Shown here piece after piece: positions 21,928 to 35,100 of a DNA stretch of 64,000 nucleotides. The notes under the pieces were generated by a model that made no database searches, was not told the DNA's origin, and worked only from the letters and a program-made list of their open reading frames with translations. A program made the translations under genes and the position numbers. The DNA lies in NCBI RefSeq assembly GCF_003171515.1, contig NC_089390.1:9848451-9912450 (forward strand), in the 5' to 3' direction. Origin of the DNA: Pyrenophora tritici-repentis (taxonomy: Eukaryota > Ascomycota > Dothideomycetes > Pleosporales > Pleosporaceae). Within the stretch, counting starts at the first letter, position 1. Each line of letters opens with the position of its first letter.

Positions 21928-22014
21928 TGTGAACAGTCCGTAGGAACTGTATTCTAGCTACCTAGTCCAGATGCTATTTACAGTCAAGATAAAGAAAGAA
22001 GGTAAGACGCAAGC

Positions 22015-22244
22015 TGTCAGATTGTGATGGGTTATCAAAGACGGGGATAGTAGTATAATAATATGATGGGGATCGATTGTATTGTTCTGGTCTGATGTCG
22101 TTGTGTTCTGTTCTTCTCCAACGCTGTTCGATCAGTTGGGTCGCGGTGGATTGTGCGCGCTGACTAATTTAACTGATCCACAGAATCCACAGCTCCGAAC
22201 ACCCGGATTTTGTCCACCACCCAAAATATGCCCCTATTCTGACA
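22015..22244 (+). repeat. Solo LTR (family LTR-B)
   Basis: 230 bp beginning TGTCAGATTGTG and ending CTATTCTGACA, with 5-bp duplications CAAGC at 22010-22014 and 22245-22249. The duplicated CAAGC straddles the junction between the hAT-2 target duplication and the first base of hAT-2. Confidence 0.85.
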
Positions 22245-22765
22245 CAAGCATACATGGGCAAACTGGTTAACCGGTTGAATTTACCGACTGAAACAACCGA
22301 CCGGATCAATTTTAGAGACCAAAACAACCAACTAGTTAAACTAGTTAAACTAATTAGACTAGTTGTATTTTATAACGTATCTATCTACTAACTAAAATTA
22401 GTATTAATACACTTAACAAGCTGTTGATCTAACTCATTTGCAGTACTTTGATTAACATAGGGATCCGGCGTGATAGGAAATCCTAATCCACTCGCCCTAA
22501 CAGGGTAAATGTGCCCCTTTTTTAGCCAATTGCCTATACACTTAATAATCTCAATATTCTGAGGCGTTAGCCTGAGACGACTCCATGAACATGTTCTCCG
22601 AGCTCCTGAGAACACCCTCTCTAGCTCTGCAGACTCTGCAGGAATTGAGAGGATAGTGATAGCTATTCGAGAGAGACGAGGGTAGCATCGCCTTTGAGTT
22701 GACTGACACCACCACTCTAGTAGAGTAAGCTTCAAACTATTAAGATTAATAGGTTCTATCTTAAT

Positions 22766-22980
22766 TGTGAACGGTCTGTAGGTACTGTATTCCAGCTACC
22801 TAATCCAGATGCTATTTACAGTCGAGATGAAGAGAAGAAGAGGAAGTGGGCGGCCATCCCGCTTTGTTTGGGTTGGCGCGCGGCGCACGGTGCACGGGCT
22901 GCTGGGGGAAGGAGTGATAGAAGGAAGGAAGCGACTAGGCCAGCGGCCTAGTCATGTGACCTAGGGCTCAGCCCGTTACA
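22766..22980 (+). repeat. Solo LTR (family LTR-A), complete
   Basis: 215 bp, TGTGAACGG...CCCGTTACA, with 5-bp duplications TTAAT at 22761-22765 and 22981-22985. Lies inside hAT-2, so the family jumped again after hAT-2 had split the older copy. Confidence 0.88.
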
Positions 22981-24256
22981 TTAATAAAAGAATAGAAATC
23001 ATCTACAGCTCTAGGTAAAGCATACTTAAGCCTTTGCTTTGCCTTATACTTTGCAAAGCTATTTAACTTTGCTAAATTAAGCTCTACTACAGCAGCCGCA
23101 TCTCTAGTTAGAGAAGTGTCCTTAGTAAGTTGACTATTAAACTCTTCCTAAATTATGCTAGCTGATTTGATTGCAGAATCAACCCAAGCCTTCTCCCAGA
23201 ATGTGTCAAGATATGCGCGGCGAGATGACGGATCAAGAAGGATAGCAGCTCCATAGGCAGGAACCTCGTCAGCACGACTATAGTACTTGTTAAGGACAAA
23301 CCAGCCTATGTTGATAGCTCTAACCATACGGAGGTCCTTTTTAGGCCTAGAGGAGTATCTCTTCTACAAGCCTTGTTAGTAAAGAATCCTAGAGTCTTAG
23401 CTTTCTAAACGTACCTTCTCATCTTCAAACTTCTTTAGAAGAATCTCAATAATAAGCAGCGATTGAGCAATTAAGCTCTACCCCTCCGCGTACAGAGTAG
23501 CCTCAGCAAATGTCTCAAGGAACTCATGTGCTCTATCGAGAATCTGCCAGTCCTCTCCAGTTAGTCGGTTATCTCCGAAAGCTACTTCATGCTAAAACAT
23601 AAACTCAACAATCTGAGGTTTCATCCTTTTTGCCCGGCTGATAAAGTAATACCATGAGTTCCAGCGAGTGCGATTGTCGATCCCTAGCTGCAGTCCTACA
23701 GTATCTCGCCATAAGTCCATGTAGATAGTAGAACTACGGAGCAGTTTAGCAAGACCATAGAGCTTGCGTAATGCTAGAATGTTCTTAATTATCGCAGTAG
23801 ACAAGACGTCAACAACTGCATATGAGAACTGCGTTGATTGTCCTACGGAGTAGATACACAAGGTTATATACATGAGATGTGCGTAAGCACATGACGGCAA
23901 AGGAGTGAAAGTGAAGGTTGTAGAACATTCGGCCAAGAAGCATCGGGCCGATTCCAAGAAGGGTAGTCCTGAATGGCAACATTAATGCCCACAAACTTAT
24001 CAGCAGTAGACTCCTGGCTTGCTACACTCTTAGCTGTATTCGCACGCCGCCTCTTTCGACGTTCTTGTACAGCCTGATCCTTTTCCGTAGAACGCTGTTC
24101 TGCCTCTCTTCTTCGCCTCTCAGCTAGCACATCTAAGAATATATTAATAAGCTCTTCGCCCTTAACTTCAGCGGCCTTAGTAAATGCAGCTTCAAGTGCT
24201 TCCTTCGATGACGCAAGTAGAAATGCTTAGAGGCTTAGGTTGATGATATAGGCTAT

Positions 24257-24468
24257 TGTGGTGTAGTAGCTTGTCACGTGTTCGGCGTTAGGTAATCGGC
24301 GCTAGGGTTGAGTATTTTAGGACGACTCCGCGTAGAGGAGCTCGACAGTTATCGTACACCATTCTTAATACTACCGTTTATTGTTCGGATACCTTCTTGT
24401 TCTCTACTCTCTACCGATTGCGGGTCGGCAGCCTCTCTTCTGACTATTGAGGCTATCCCTCTACCACA
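24257..24468 (+). repeat. Solo LTR (family LTR-C, gypsy)
   Basis: 212 bp, TGTGGTGTAGTAGC...CCTCTACCACA, flanked by CTAT on both sides (24253-24256, 24469-24472). Appears identical to the gypsy LTR at 26991-27202 in opposite orientation. Confidence 0.88.
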
Positions 24469-25659
24469 CTATACAGCGAACACGCCGTTGCTCTGCATTA
24501 AAGGAAATGCCCTTAGCATAAAGTAGCCTTTCGAGATACTGCAAAGTAGTGTTATTTGAGGTAGCATTATCTCTAGTATGCCAGCCAATCTTTAACGCAA
24601 TTCTATAGGTCTCTATAACCTGCAGAAGCAACTCAGCTTAACACTCTCCACTATAGGTATAGCGACATTCTAGGAGAGCCAGTAATCTAGTTTGAAGCTT
24701 ATAGTTTACATCGACTTACTGTGCAGTAATGCCCAGAAGAGAATAGCGGTTAGGCGAAGACCAGAGATCGGAGGAGATGTGAATAGAGCTCACAGCGGTT
24801 TGTAGGCTCTCTTTAATCTGTTCCTAATAGTAGGCTTTATTTGTGATGATTATGCGTAGGAGCGATCGTCGGGTTTTTAGAAGTTGGTCCTCAATATACG
24901 GATTGGCAGCAAGAGAGAGCTCTTGGAACTCTTTCCACTTAATAGCAGAAAACGGGAGCCGACGCTGTGTGAAGAGGGCTACGATAGCATTATGATACCG
25001 CGGGAGACTGAAGACGTTCCTTATAGAATCGGGCGACGGAGAAGAAGAGAAAAAGGACGTAATCTTGCGAGGGTTATGTGTAAGGGAGTTTCCAGTCACT
25101 GACTCAGGAGCTAGGCTTGATAACGCGAGAGGAAGAGTAAGAGCTAGTAATGGGTGATTATTCCGAACGTGTCGGACCGCATTTATGCGATGATTTCCGG
25201 AGAACGGTCGAAGAACGCAAACTTTGCAGGTGTAGATAGTAACGCCCTTACTACTCCTTTTTATAGATAGAGGCTCCTTAGAGATCTCTATAAAGGAGTA
25301 GAAGTTGGCAGGTAAAGATGAAGACGAGGTTTCAGCAAGAAGTGACATAACGTAGAATAGTAACGAGGAAAGAAGTAAGCTTGCAGGATTATATTAAAGA
25401 CAAGAAGCTTATAGATATTCAACTAGTTAACCAGTTTAACCAATTTAATTATATTAATCAAACCGGTCGACCAAGACCGGCCGAAAATGCCGACCAACCG
25501 GTTAACCGGAATAACCGACCGGAATAACCGACCATTTTGCCCATGTATAGACGCAAGCGGCGAGCCTGCTTTGTTTGGGTTGGCGCACGGCCCTCACGTT
25601 GCCGGGGAAGCGACTAGGCTAGCAGCCTAGTCATGTGACTCGAGGCTCAGCCCGTTACA

Positions 25660-26990
25660 CCTAGCTTTTATTACGAGTACTAGAATTAGAACAAGAAAAT
25701 GGCACCTAGGGCAACCACCAGAAATACACACAGTCACTGTATAACACTACCTTAGAGAGAGCTACTCTATAAAACTAACAAAACTGTATTTCTTACTATA
25801 AGAGCCCGCTGCTACATCTCTTTCTATCTACCACACTGCTCTTTAGCACTAGCGCCTACTCCAGATCTACTCTAGAATAGGAGCACGCAAAACATCCTCC
25901 AAACTGTACTACCCCAAAGAAACTACTCATAGAAAACACCTATATAGAACGGCCTAGGCCAAAGTCTTGCATAATCTCTGACTAAAAAGGACTCTAAATG
26001 GAATAATAATAATAATAATCCGTTAACGGGAAACTGACGGATTGTTGACATGTCTAGCCAGCCACTCCACAGCAGGTAAAGGGACTGGGTTAAAGTCTAG
26101 AATCGTAGCTTTGGACAAGATCTCCGAATAAGCACTGCGAAACGAAGAGATAGTTACTCGTGATCTGACAGCTTTAATATTTCACCTAGATGAGTACTAA
26201 TGGCCTCCATAGGCGGAGGACGAAATGCACCATCTTTTACCTTGATCAAGGTGGAGAGGCAGGATCGTAAGTCCTCTACCTAGTCTAGCAGGGTATCCCC
26301 TAGTTATATTAATGTTGTTACGATGGGCAATCGCTTGTCCGACTTCCAGTATTCCCCGGAACGCGATGCGGGCACCGCGGCAATGAGTCGTTGTGGACGC
26401 AGCAGTACCGCTCAACTCTATCCGCCCTCTCACCACTCTCTCCAATTCTCATCTCCTTTTTTATAACCATACAGCTATCCCTACAATAGCGACGCCGTGA
26501 AATTATTATTAGAAGTAATGTTCCGATCCCCTATGCAAAAAGAAAACACTGTGCCTCTAAAGATAGCATGGTGGAGAATGCGTAGTTATGTGATGACAAT
26601 GTCGGAGCATCGCGGTAGTCTCTTCGGCAGCATGTCGGACCTACAAAGTTCCGCACAGATCGGCAAAAAAAAATTCAAAAACATACAACAGCGGGGATTC
26701 GCTAGTGGTCACCCACCTAACTACTAATCCGCCGGTACACTGCTTATATATGGCTGAGCGGACGGGAAGCCTAGTTCTCAGTGTCCTATGGTCGTATGTG
26801 AGGTAAGTCAAACTTTCATTTAATATAAAGTGTTTTGTTGAACTACAAAAAGGCCGATTTTCCTGCAGTTGTAGCATGAAGGTATATATAGTGGATAGTC
26901 TGACATGTTTAATAAGTGATTCGGTTATAACGTGTTGACAGCTGCGCAGGACATCGAACACCAACTTTTCGAGTCGAGCAAAAGGTCTAG
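25660..26990. other. Intergenic with one diverged repeat
   Basis: Positions 25730-26020 are the inverted, diverged partner of 16290-16560, ending with an AAT microsatellite at about 25990-26010. The remainder (26021-26990) has no recognisable gene or element. Confidence 0.5.
25730..26020 (-). repeat. Diverged dispersed repeat, copy 2
   Basis: Complementary-strand match to 16290-16560. For example CCACACTGCTCTTTAGCAC here corresponds to GTGCTAAAGAGCAGTGTGG there. Confidence 0.6.
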
Positions 26991-28649
26991 TGTGGTAGAG
27001 GGATAGCCTCAATAGTCAGAAGAGAGGCTGCCGACCCGCAATCGGTAGAGAGTAGAGAACAAGAAGGTATCCGAACAATAAACGGTAGTATTAAGAATGG
27101 TGTACGATAACTGTCGAGCTCCTCTACGCGGAGTCGTCCTAAAATACTCAACCCTAGCGCCGATTACCTAACGCCGAACACGTGACAAGCTACTACACCA
27201 CATTTTCCTCCCCAGCCTCCAGCTTGGTCCCCTCAAGCTGCCGAATGCCTCTCAAAACTATCCGACCCGCTTTCGACGACTCCTCCGACTGTCTCGCGAT
27301 GCCTGCCGCAACCTGCAACCATGCTGCCTTCCTGACAAACACTCGCGTTTGCTCCTCCACCTCCGAAGCGCTCTTAACTAGTCCAGGCCAGAGGTTCTTG
27401 TTGAAAGTCCCTCCGCAAGCCCACCGCTGCCTTCAACTGCTCTCTCACCTTACAACCACGGCAGCGATCGCCTCTCTTCTTCCCAATAGCTGCTCGGTGA
27501 TGCTAACCTCCCCAGCCTCTTCTGTCTCCCTTACTCTGTGTCGCTGTCCCCGCGCGCTATCCGGAGGCGCCGGCTTTGCCCTCCCCTTCTTGAACCTTCC
27601 ACGATATTTCCTCGGTTTATCCCTCCGACTATCGTTCGCCTGTCTTGCTCTCCTTCGCGGTCCTCCCCAGCCTGAACATCTCTTGTCTGGTCAGCTCTTG
27701 GCGTCGCTTGCCTTTGTCTTGGCGCCGTAGGCCTTGCCATTGGCAATCTCTCGGTCTCGGGATACAACCGCAAGCGCCCTCGCAGCAGGCTATCTTCTAG
27801 CTCCTCCGGCAGTTCTTCGAATTTCTTTAGGCGATCAGCCCGAGTTGTATTCGGAAAAGCAACCTCATTTAGATCCTCTAGCCGGTAGTACCCTTTATCT
27901 GCCTGCGCCTCCCGAACTCTGTATGGACCTCTCCACCTGTCATCGAGCTTCCTATCCGAGCTCTTGTCGATGGACTTAATCGCGTCCCAAACTAAAACTA
28001 GGTCTCCTACTTGAAAGGGCTTCGGCACGTCCTTCTTAGCGTTGCGGCTCTCCACAGCTTCTCTCCGAAGTCTTCTCGTACGTTGGACTGCTTCTTCCAG
28101 GTTCTCTCTGCGGAATTGCAGCTGCGTAGCTCTCACCGCAAGAAGATCGGCATGGCTCCGAACTTCGCTCCACGGTAGGCTTTGCCACGTTGGCACTACA
28201 AGTTCAATCGGAAGGACCGGATTTTGACCAAGCACCAACTGCGCAGGTGAGAACCCGAGCGGTCTTCGTAGCGACACTCTCTCGGCCCACGTTATTGCTG
28301 ACAAGTTGTCTATCCACAAGCCCGGCATCTTTGCCAGCCCATGGATAAAGCCTTGATGACCTCTTTCGATAAGCCCTTGCGCGCGCGAGTTATACGCGGA
28401 GGCTTGAACCCGGTGAATACCAAAGAGCGTAGCCAGCGACTGGACTACTGACTTGTTCTCGGTTCCGCCGTCTACCGAAATCCTTTCGGGCACACCCCAA
28501 CGACAGCAGATCTCTTCAAAGATAAACTTCGCAACTGAATCGGAACTTGCTGTCGAGAGCGCACGAGTCTCTGGCCAGCCCGAAAGATACTCTCTTGCAA
28601 CTAGCAGGTAGGTCCTGCCGCGTACCCTAAGATATATGCCCAAATGCAA
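26991..28649 (-). mobile_element. 5'-truncated Ty3/gypsy retrotransposon
   Basis: On the - strand: the C-terminal part of an integrase, then a short tail, a polypurine tract (GGGGAGGAAAA) and a 212-bp LTR at 26991-27202 beginning TGTGGTG. Gag, protease, RT, RNase H and the 5' LTR are absent. The truncation point is near 28650. Confidence 0.85.
27531..28649 (-). pseudogene. gypsy integrase, C-terminal part
   Basis: An open stretch of about 370 codons covering the integrase core from after the first catalytic Asp. It shows TYLLVAREYLSGWPE, the second Asp in ISVDGGTENK and the Glu in AQGLIERGH. It then has a GPY/F module (DDRWRGPYRVREAQAD) and a basic tail. The upstream region with the HHCC finger and the first Asp is missing, so this cannot be a complete integrase. 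Confidence 0.85.
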
Positions 28650-28972
28650 CCTTATAAGAGTTCATTTTAGAGCCAATCAGCAGCGTCGGAGCATGCGATC
28701 CTAGCTTAGCGCCTCGCCTCATCAAAACTCTCGGCTACATCCGTCTTCATTAAGTCTCGCTGAATAAACCTTAGCTTTTGCATAAACATTAAGTTATATA
28801 GGCTACCGGTAAAGGCCCGAAAAGCAAGAACCGAGATGCTATAGCTTAGTCGCCTCTTGTGTTGCAGTCTCTCCTATCTTCTCTCACTCGCCTTCACTAG
28901 CACTCTAACCTCTTATCCTCTACGATATCTTATTGCGTCTTTCCTACCTTCTTACCTTACGCTTTAATAATA
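28650..28972. other. Probable promoter and leader of TLH-N
   Basis: No coding sequence. A TTATATAG motif lies at about 28793, and a long CT-rich leader (28855-28965) precedes the ATG at 28973. Confidence 0.45.
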
Positions 28973-31900
28973 ATGGATCTCTTTGCATTCTATGCTGAAC
29001 ACCAAGTTATTGTGTGTAAGCTATGCGCCTGCGCTGTTGCGCCTCTGCATCTTGTTAGCCATATCAGCAACCTACACCCTCATGAGGCGTGTCGCGACGC
29101 AGGCCTTGACTTCGCTAAGTTTCGGGTGAGAAAAGCAGCTAACACTATTGCTGAATGCCTGAGAGAGAGATACAGCCTGCTTGATCCAAGGACTCAGAGG
29201 ATTCTACGACCGCTACCTACAGACCCACCTCTTCCAGATCTAAAGCTTCACCGTGGTTACCAGTGTAGTCGCTGCGACTATATAGTCTCTCGCTCTAAGT
29301 CTAGCCAAAGATTGCTAGAGCGGCACTTTAGTCAGCAGCACAGGATCCTACCCCGAAAGAAAGGACGGCCAGGGAGATCAATTACTATACTAGAAGAAGA
29401 CAAAGGACCAATATACAGAGAGGCCTATTGCCAGCGCTTTTTTGCTTCAGGCCATCAGAGCTCTTTCTTTACAGTCTATGTCCCAGATCAAGTGCAGGAT
29501 CTAGTGAAGACTAGATCAAGAGGGCACGCCGACGTCTACCGAGCCTTGGTTGATGAGCAGCTTATAGCAGGGAACGAAGAGCAGAATGCTAGAGCGCAGA
29601 TCTATAGCAGCCAGGTCACAAAAACTGAGGTATCGCCGTGGCTTGAGATGACTAGATGGCCGCGCTATTTCTACCAGACTCCGCAACAATCAATCGATCG
29701 ACATGATTGATTCCTATATAGGTTAAAGAGTTACTTTATTAGGCAGCCTTTAACCTAGATAGGAATCTGTCAGATCAGATAAGATATTGCACAAAAGTGA
29801 TGGATGTTTATGATTTATTTGTTCTTTTCTCTGTTCTAAGGTGCGCGCTGAGAGTTTTGTTCTGCTAAGACGCTAACCCGTTATTAGCTAGCGGTGTCGG
29901 CACTTTCGGCTCGACACGCCTGCTATCTGACACACCCCCTCAGCTTGGAAGGCATATTGCAAGCTGCATAAACTGGTTGATCGATCCTACATAATGAGGC
30001 CTTCCAGTTGCTCTTGCACCTCCTTGAGCTCAATCTCTCTGAGCGGGGCTTCTTCGCGCTCGACGAGTCCCAGTTGATCAAGGAACCTGGCCCATTTATT
30101 GGCTGGCAGTGGCTTTGTGAACCCGTCTGCGATCATGTTGTCAGACGGCACATACTCTACCTTGATCACCTTTCGGGTAACCTCCTGTCGTAGCCAGTGA
30201 TTGTGTATGTCAACGTGCCGAAGCTTTGTTTGCAATTTGGCAACGTCTTCATTTACTAGACGGATCGTCTGAGTATTGTCGCACTTGATTGTGATAATTG
30301 GATTGCTTAGCTTTACCTGAAGCTCTTTTAACAACCGCGACGTTAAGATTGCCTCCTTAGCAACTTGTGATAGGGCAAGCAGCTCTGCTTCTGTTGTTGA
30401 TGTTGTCACAGTATCTTGCTTGCTTGCTCTCCAGGCGATGAGTCCTCCGAACAGCTTGATTGCGTATCCCTGCGAGCTTTTCCTATCCAGTGTGTTGTCT
30501 GCAAACGACGCGTCACTTGCTACCTCGAGGCCATCGCCTCTACCGAGTTCGAGGGCTAGGGATTCTGTTTTCTTGAGATACAGGAGCACACGGTCTGCAG
30601 CGTCTTGGTGTTCTGTACTTGGATTGATTAGGAAGCGAGCAAGTCGTGATGTTGCAAAGGCTATGTCGGGTCTTGTTGTGACTGCAGCGAATAGAAGCGA
30701 TCCAATCTTGCGTTGGTACTTGTTGACTTCAGCTGGTGCTGCGAGTCCTTCTCGTGGTCGGAGTTCGATGCCTGACATTGGCGTATCATGCCTTACATTT
30801 TGGTGGTTGATGAGTTGACTGATTTTGTCGACGTATGCAGCTTGAGATAGCTGTATGGTCTTCTGCTTGCGATTGCGCATAACCTCTACACCGAGAAACC
30901 ACTGTAAGTTGTCTCCTCCCGTACAAGCGTATTTTTCTTGGATCCAGTTGATGGCCTTCATGGCCTCTGATTCTTGCTTTGAACGGTACGCAACGATGAT
31001 GTCGTCCACATAGAAGAAGATGATAACTCCGTCTTTGATCATGCAGCATGGCTCCTGTGGTATTTGTTGAAACCCTATCGAAGCAAGAGTTGCGGTGAAT
31101 TCTTTCTGCCACAGTAATGGTGAGATCCGGAGCCCGTAGAGTGCCTTTTGCACTTTGAGTAGAGTGCCAGGCTTCTGATATCCTTTTGGCATCCTCATGT
31201 ATATTTCTCTGTCGATTGCAGCATGCACAAAAGCATTAGTGACGTCGTATTGTTTCAGCTCAAGATCGTATTTGGCGGCGATTGCCATAAGCATTCTGAA
31301 TGAGCGTCCTGCCAATGTTGCTGCGTATGTGTCTTGGGAGGTGATGTTGCGTTGTTGGTCTCCCCTTACTACCAATCTTGCCTTGCATTTGATGAGGCGG
31401 TGATGCTTGTCGAGTTTGTAGGTGTATACCCACATACAGTCTAGGATCTGGTGCCCTGCTCGTTTGACTGGTGATGCTTGGACCTCAGTCCATGACTTCA
31501 TTTGTTGGTGACTCCGAAGGTGTGTCTTTTCTGCTTCCTTGAACATTTCGTATAGTGGATGGTCTTCCAGCTTTGAGTATGCTGTTGGGAGTGGCGGTAG
31601 CTGGTTACGATGGGGCTTGATTCCCTTGGATAGTAGTCTCTTCACCTGAGCCTTATCGATTGGCTTTCCTTCGTGTTGACCAATGTGTCCTGATTCGGTG
31701 CCGGCCATGAATGCGGCTGCCCATGGACTGGTCATTGATGTTGATTGGTTGGACATGTTCGTCATATCCTCGTTGTTCACCTCTCCTTGAACTAGCAAGG
31801 CCACAGGTGGAGGAGTTGGTGGCGGGGTTAGATATGCCTCTACCACCTTCCTTCCTTGGTGGTATCTGGTTTTCTGAGTGCGCGGGCTCTCTTCCTGCGT

Positions 31901-32140
31901 CGTATCGTCCTCGTAGAACGTCTCGGTTTCTGGTTGTTGGCTCTGAGTACCTGGGAGTTCGACTGTTCTCACCCAAGTTGCGATTTCCTCTAGGGTGTTG
32001 TGCATGAGATTGTCCATCAGGTCCTCAGTCTTGCCGTTGAAGATTGTGTCTTCGTCAAACACTACGTCGCGAGTGCTGATTACCTTTGCCATGGATGGGA
32101 TCCATATGCGGTAAATGTTCGTTGACTGGTATCCCACTAG

Positions 32141-35100
32141 CAGACTTGTCATTAAGCAAATCAAACAAACTTTGGACGCTGATTTGATTTGTTTGTACAA
32201 AACTTAAGATTGTATTTGAGTTGTTTAGTTTGATAGTGTTTTAGGAGGCCGTTTGTTTGAAAGTTTGATAGATTTGATACTGTTTAGGTGCTGATCTAAT
32301 CGTATATCGTATATATTACTAAGCTTCGCTGTCCCACTTGCATATTTCGTATATTGCAGCTACCTCAGCGTCAGTTACATCGCCTGAGTTGTAATCAGAT
32401 GGAGGCTTAAAGCCAGCGTCGCGCCAGCTTCGTATACACTGTATTGCTGCAAGCAGTTGTGACCCAATTTTGCGTCGCCTTGGCTCTAATAAATCACCGA
32501 GCTCGCTGAACAGCCGCTCGCACTCACAACTTGAGGCTGGTATTGTTAATATATCGATCGCCATACGCGCTAGGTTAGGATACTTTGGGCGTAGGCTTAT
32601 CCAATAGCTAACAGGATTACTACCTTGTTCGAACTGCTCCTGCGTCCAGCGGAGTTCAAACCGTCGCCAACGCTCCAGCTCATCCATCTCTGTCACCTCA
32701 ACAATGCCATAAGGCTCCGCATTAACGAGCGCGTTGATGGCGTCGTTGATACCACTTGAGAGCCGCACTGGTGGGCGACTTTGGCGCTGTATTTGCGGCT
32801 TATAGAACGCCCAAAGTTGTTTCAACCCAGCGTTGTTTGCCTCAAGCCAGCTCGGTTTGTCGCGCCAGCTGTTCTCACAGTAGTTCTTGTAGTATGGGTG
32901 GAGGCAGGTAGCGGCAAAGTATGCGGGTGATTCGTCGAGCTTAGTGTAATACGCGTTAAGCTTTGCCCAAGCTGCGCGTAGGTTGATAGGAAGGTGATCT
33001 TCTGGCGCGCTATTGGCATTATAGTCGACGCTTTCGTGGTTTTTAAGTAGCTGCTCGTACACGGCAAGTACAGCTTCGAAGACAGGTATAACCTCGTATA
33101 TCGCGCCGAAACGGCCAGCTTTACCGCGAGCTTCAAGCCGTTTTGTCGCCTCCTTTAGCGGCTCCAACACTGATATATACTGGGTTATTACCGCCCAATC
33201 GTCAGCCGTAAGCCCATTAGATCTCATCCAAGCTGGTACTTTAGTGAGCTTATTGTTACGGCTACGCGCGTACGCGTCGGCGCCCATCGTCCTTTCGATG
33301 TGGCTTTGGGCGTACTCATCAACGGCGTTATGGAGTTTTGCGGCGCGTACAAAGGTGTCGTGAAAGCTGTTCCAGCGCGTGACGACTGGCTTTACCGGCT
33401 CGAGTATTTCCTGCTTTTGGTCGGGAGCCTTAGCGTTAACACGGCGCTGGCAATCGGCAAAAAGATCGTGTTGTTGCGGTGTTTGGATGTAGTTGATGAT
33501 ATCGATTAGTACACCAAGCGGACCTTGCTGCCGCCATTCTTGTAGGTAGGCTGCCTCTGTTTTGTGCTCGTCCTGATCATTATCGTACGCGTCCTTATCA
33601 AAGCCGAAGATAATCATCTGTCCGACTAAGTTAAGTGTGTGAGGGCCGCAGCGGAGGCGGTGATGGCTTGCTGTAAATTCAAAGCGTTGGGCGAGTTTGG
33701 TGACGGCGGTGTCATTAGCGTACGCGTTGTCGAGCACAAAGTACCCAAGCTGGCTACGTGTTATACCGAAGACATCGATTATATTGCCAACAACTTCAGC
33801 TATCCTCTCGCCCGTGTGGGCGCCCGTAAGCTGAGGCAGCGCGATAGGTAGGTCCCTGATAGTGCCGTCGGCGTCAGCAAAATGAGCAACAACTCCAAAG
33901 AAGCCGCGCTTGCCGCCTTTTGTCGTCCAGCCATCGAAGCTTATATGGATTTTACTAATAGCCGACGAGAGCATCTGAACAACCTGCGGCTCCATATAGC
34001 GATACAGCCTCATCACGAAGCTAGCTACACTGTTGTGACTTACCCACAGCGCGTCAGCTGCCTCCGGGTTGGCAAACTCTATCATCTGCCTAAACGCAGG
34101 CGTTTCGAACTCGCGGAGAGGGTGGTTATTGTCGACAAGCCACGTAACAGCGGCGTATCGAAAGCGCTGTACGTCGAAGTTTCCGAGCTCGTTAGCGACG
34201 CCTTGAGGTACATCGACACCGCCCTCGGTCATCATCTTAAGCGTCGTTTGGCCTCGCGGTAGTGTAATCGAATCCAGTTTGCCCTTGCGATCGTAGCCGT
34301 GGCCAAGTAGCTTCTGCGCGAGGTGGTTGATAGCGTTACTGGTCGACTTTGTAACCTCTGGATAGGCGCAAAAGATCTTACGATGATGGCAGTATTTGCA
34401 AACAAAGAACGTACGATGAGGCTCACGGAGAGAGGCAACGCGGTAACCGTACTGATATACCCAACTTTTGTTGCGCTTCAACGTACGCAGCGGCTTCGTA
34501 AAACGCGGTAAACGCTTCCAATCAATGCCGTCAAAGTTGTCCGTAAACTCGTCATCAAAGCCAGTATCATCCCCGCCTTCGATAGCCTCACTTGTAGCCT
34601 CCGTAGCAGCCCTACTACCCTCGGCCGGCGGTTGTATAGTAGCTTCTGGTATAGCGTCGCGCAACTGCGACTCGAACGGCGCGTCTTCGGTGGCCTGGCT
34701 TGCTGCAGCAGCTAGGGCTTTACGTGGCGAGGTGCGGATAGACAGCTCAGGCTGCGAATCGTCCATCAGGATAGGCTGCGATGCACTGCCTTTAGCTGTT
34801 TTGGCGCGCTTGTGGGGGCCGTGGGGGCCGGGGGTGCCCTCGGCGGCGCGTTTTAGGTTACGAAGCGGCATTTTCGGCGTGTTGGGCAACGAGAAACACT
34901 AAAACGTGCTGTAGAGACGGTAGTGTAGCTGCAAAAGATGGCTAACAGCGATATAGAAGATGGGAGATGGGATATAAGATAGCGGTCATCGACGGCTAGC
35001 GACGCTCGTGTAGTTATATGATGACTAAGCTAGATGCAACACAAGAAAACTATCGCGAAATTGCTACCTCCGCTATCTCAAAAACATCATTAAAGTCGAT

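Larger units (their letters stand above)
22388..25348 (-). pseudogene. hAT-2 transposase remnants
   Basis: Fragments in N-to-C order on the - strand. 25348-24824 has a BED/C2H2-like motif (CKVCVLRPFSGNHRINAVRH). Pieces at 24130-23864 and 23957-23592 carry the hAT-like GIDNRTRWNSWYYFISRA. 22735-22388 holds the C-terminal dimerisation block (IPAESAELERVFSGARRTCS). Stops and frameshifts separate them and two solo LTRs interrupt the sequence. Not functional. Confidence 0.75.
22014..25549 (-). mobile_element. Decayed hAT transposon hAT-2 with nested LTRs
   Basis: Inserted in LTR-A with 8-bp duplications GACGCAAG (22006-22013 and 25550-25557). Its ends are C-ATACATGGGCAAA on the left (split after the first base by a solo LTR) and, on the complement of the right end, TATACATGGGCAAA. 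Subterminal regions contain many AACCGGTTAACC / ACCGACC motifs. It carries a badly mutated transposase on the - strand and three solo LTRs (22015-22244, 22766-22980, 24257-24468). Confidence 0.8.
21928..25659 (+). repeat. Solo LTR (family LTR-A), split by hAT-2
   Basis: The left part 21928-22013 begins TGTGAACAGTCCG and the right part 25558-25659 ends CAGCCCGTTACA. Together they align with the uninterrupted LTR-A copy at 22766-22980. hAT-2 separates them. No matching 5-bp flank was found (GATAT against CTAGC), so this copy is older or rearranged. Confidence 0.75.

Noticed and set aside
27182..27730. Ser/Leu-rich 182-codon frame on the + strand
   Set aside because: Antisense of the gypsy integrase tail and 3' region; no independent support.
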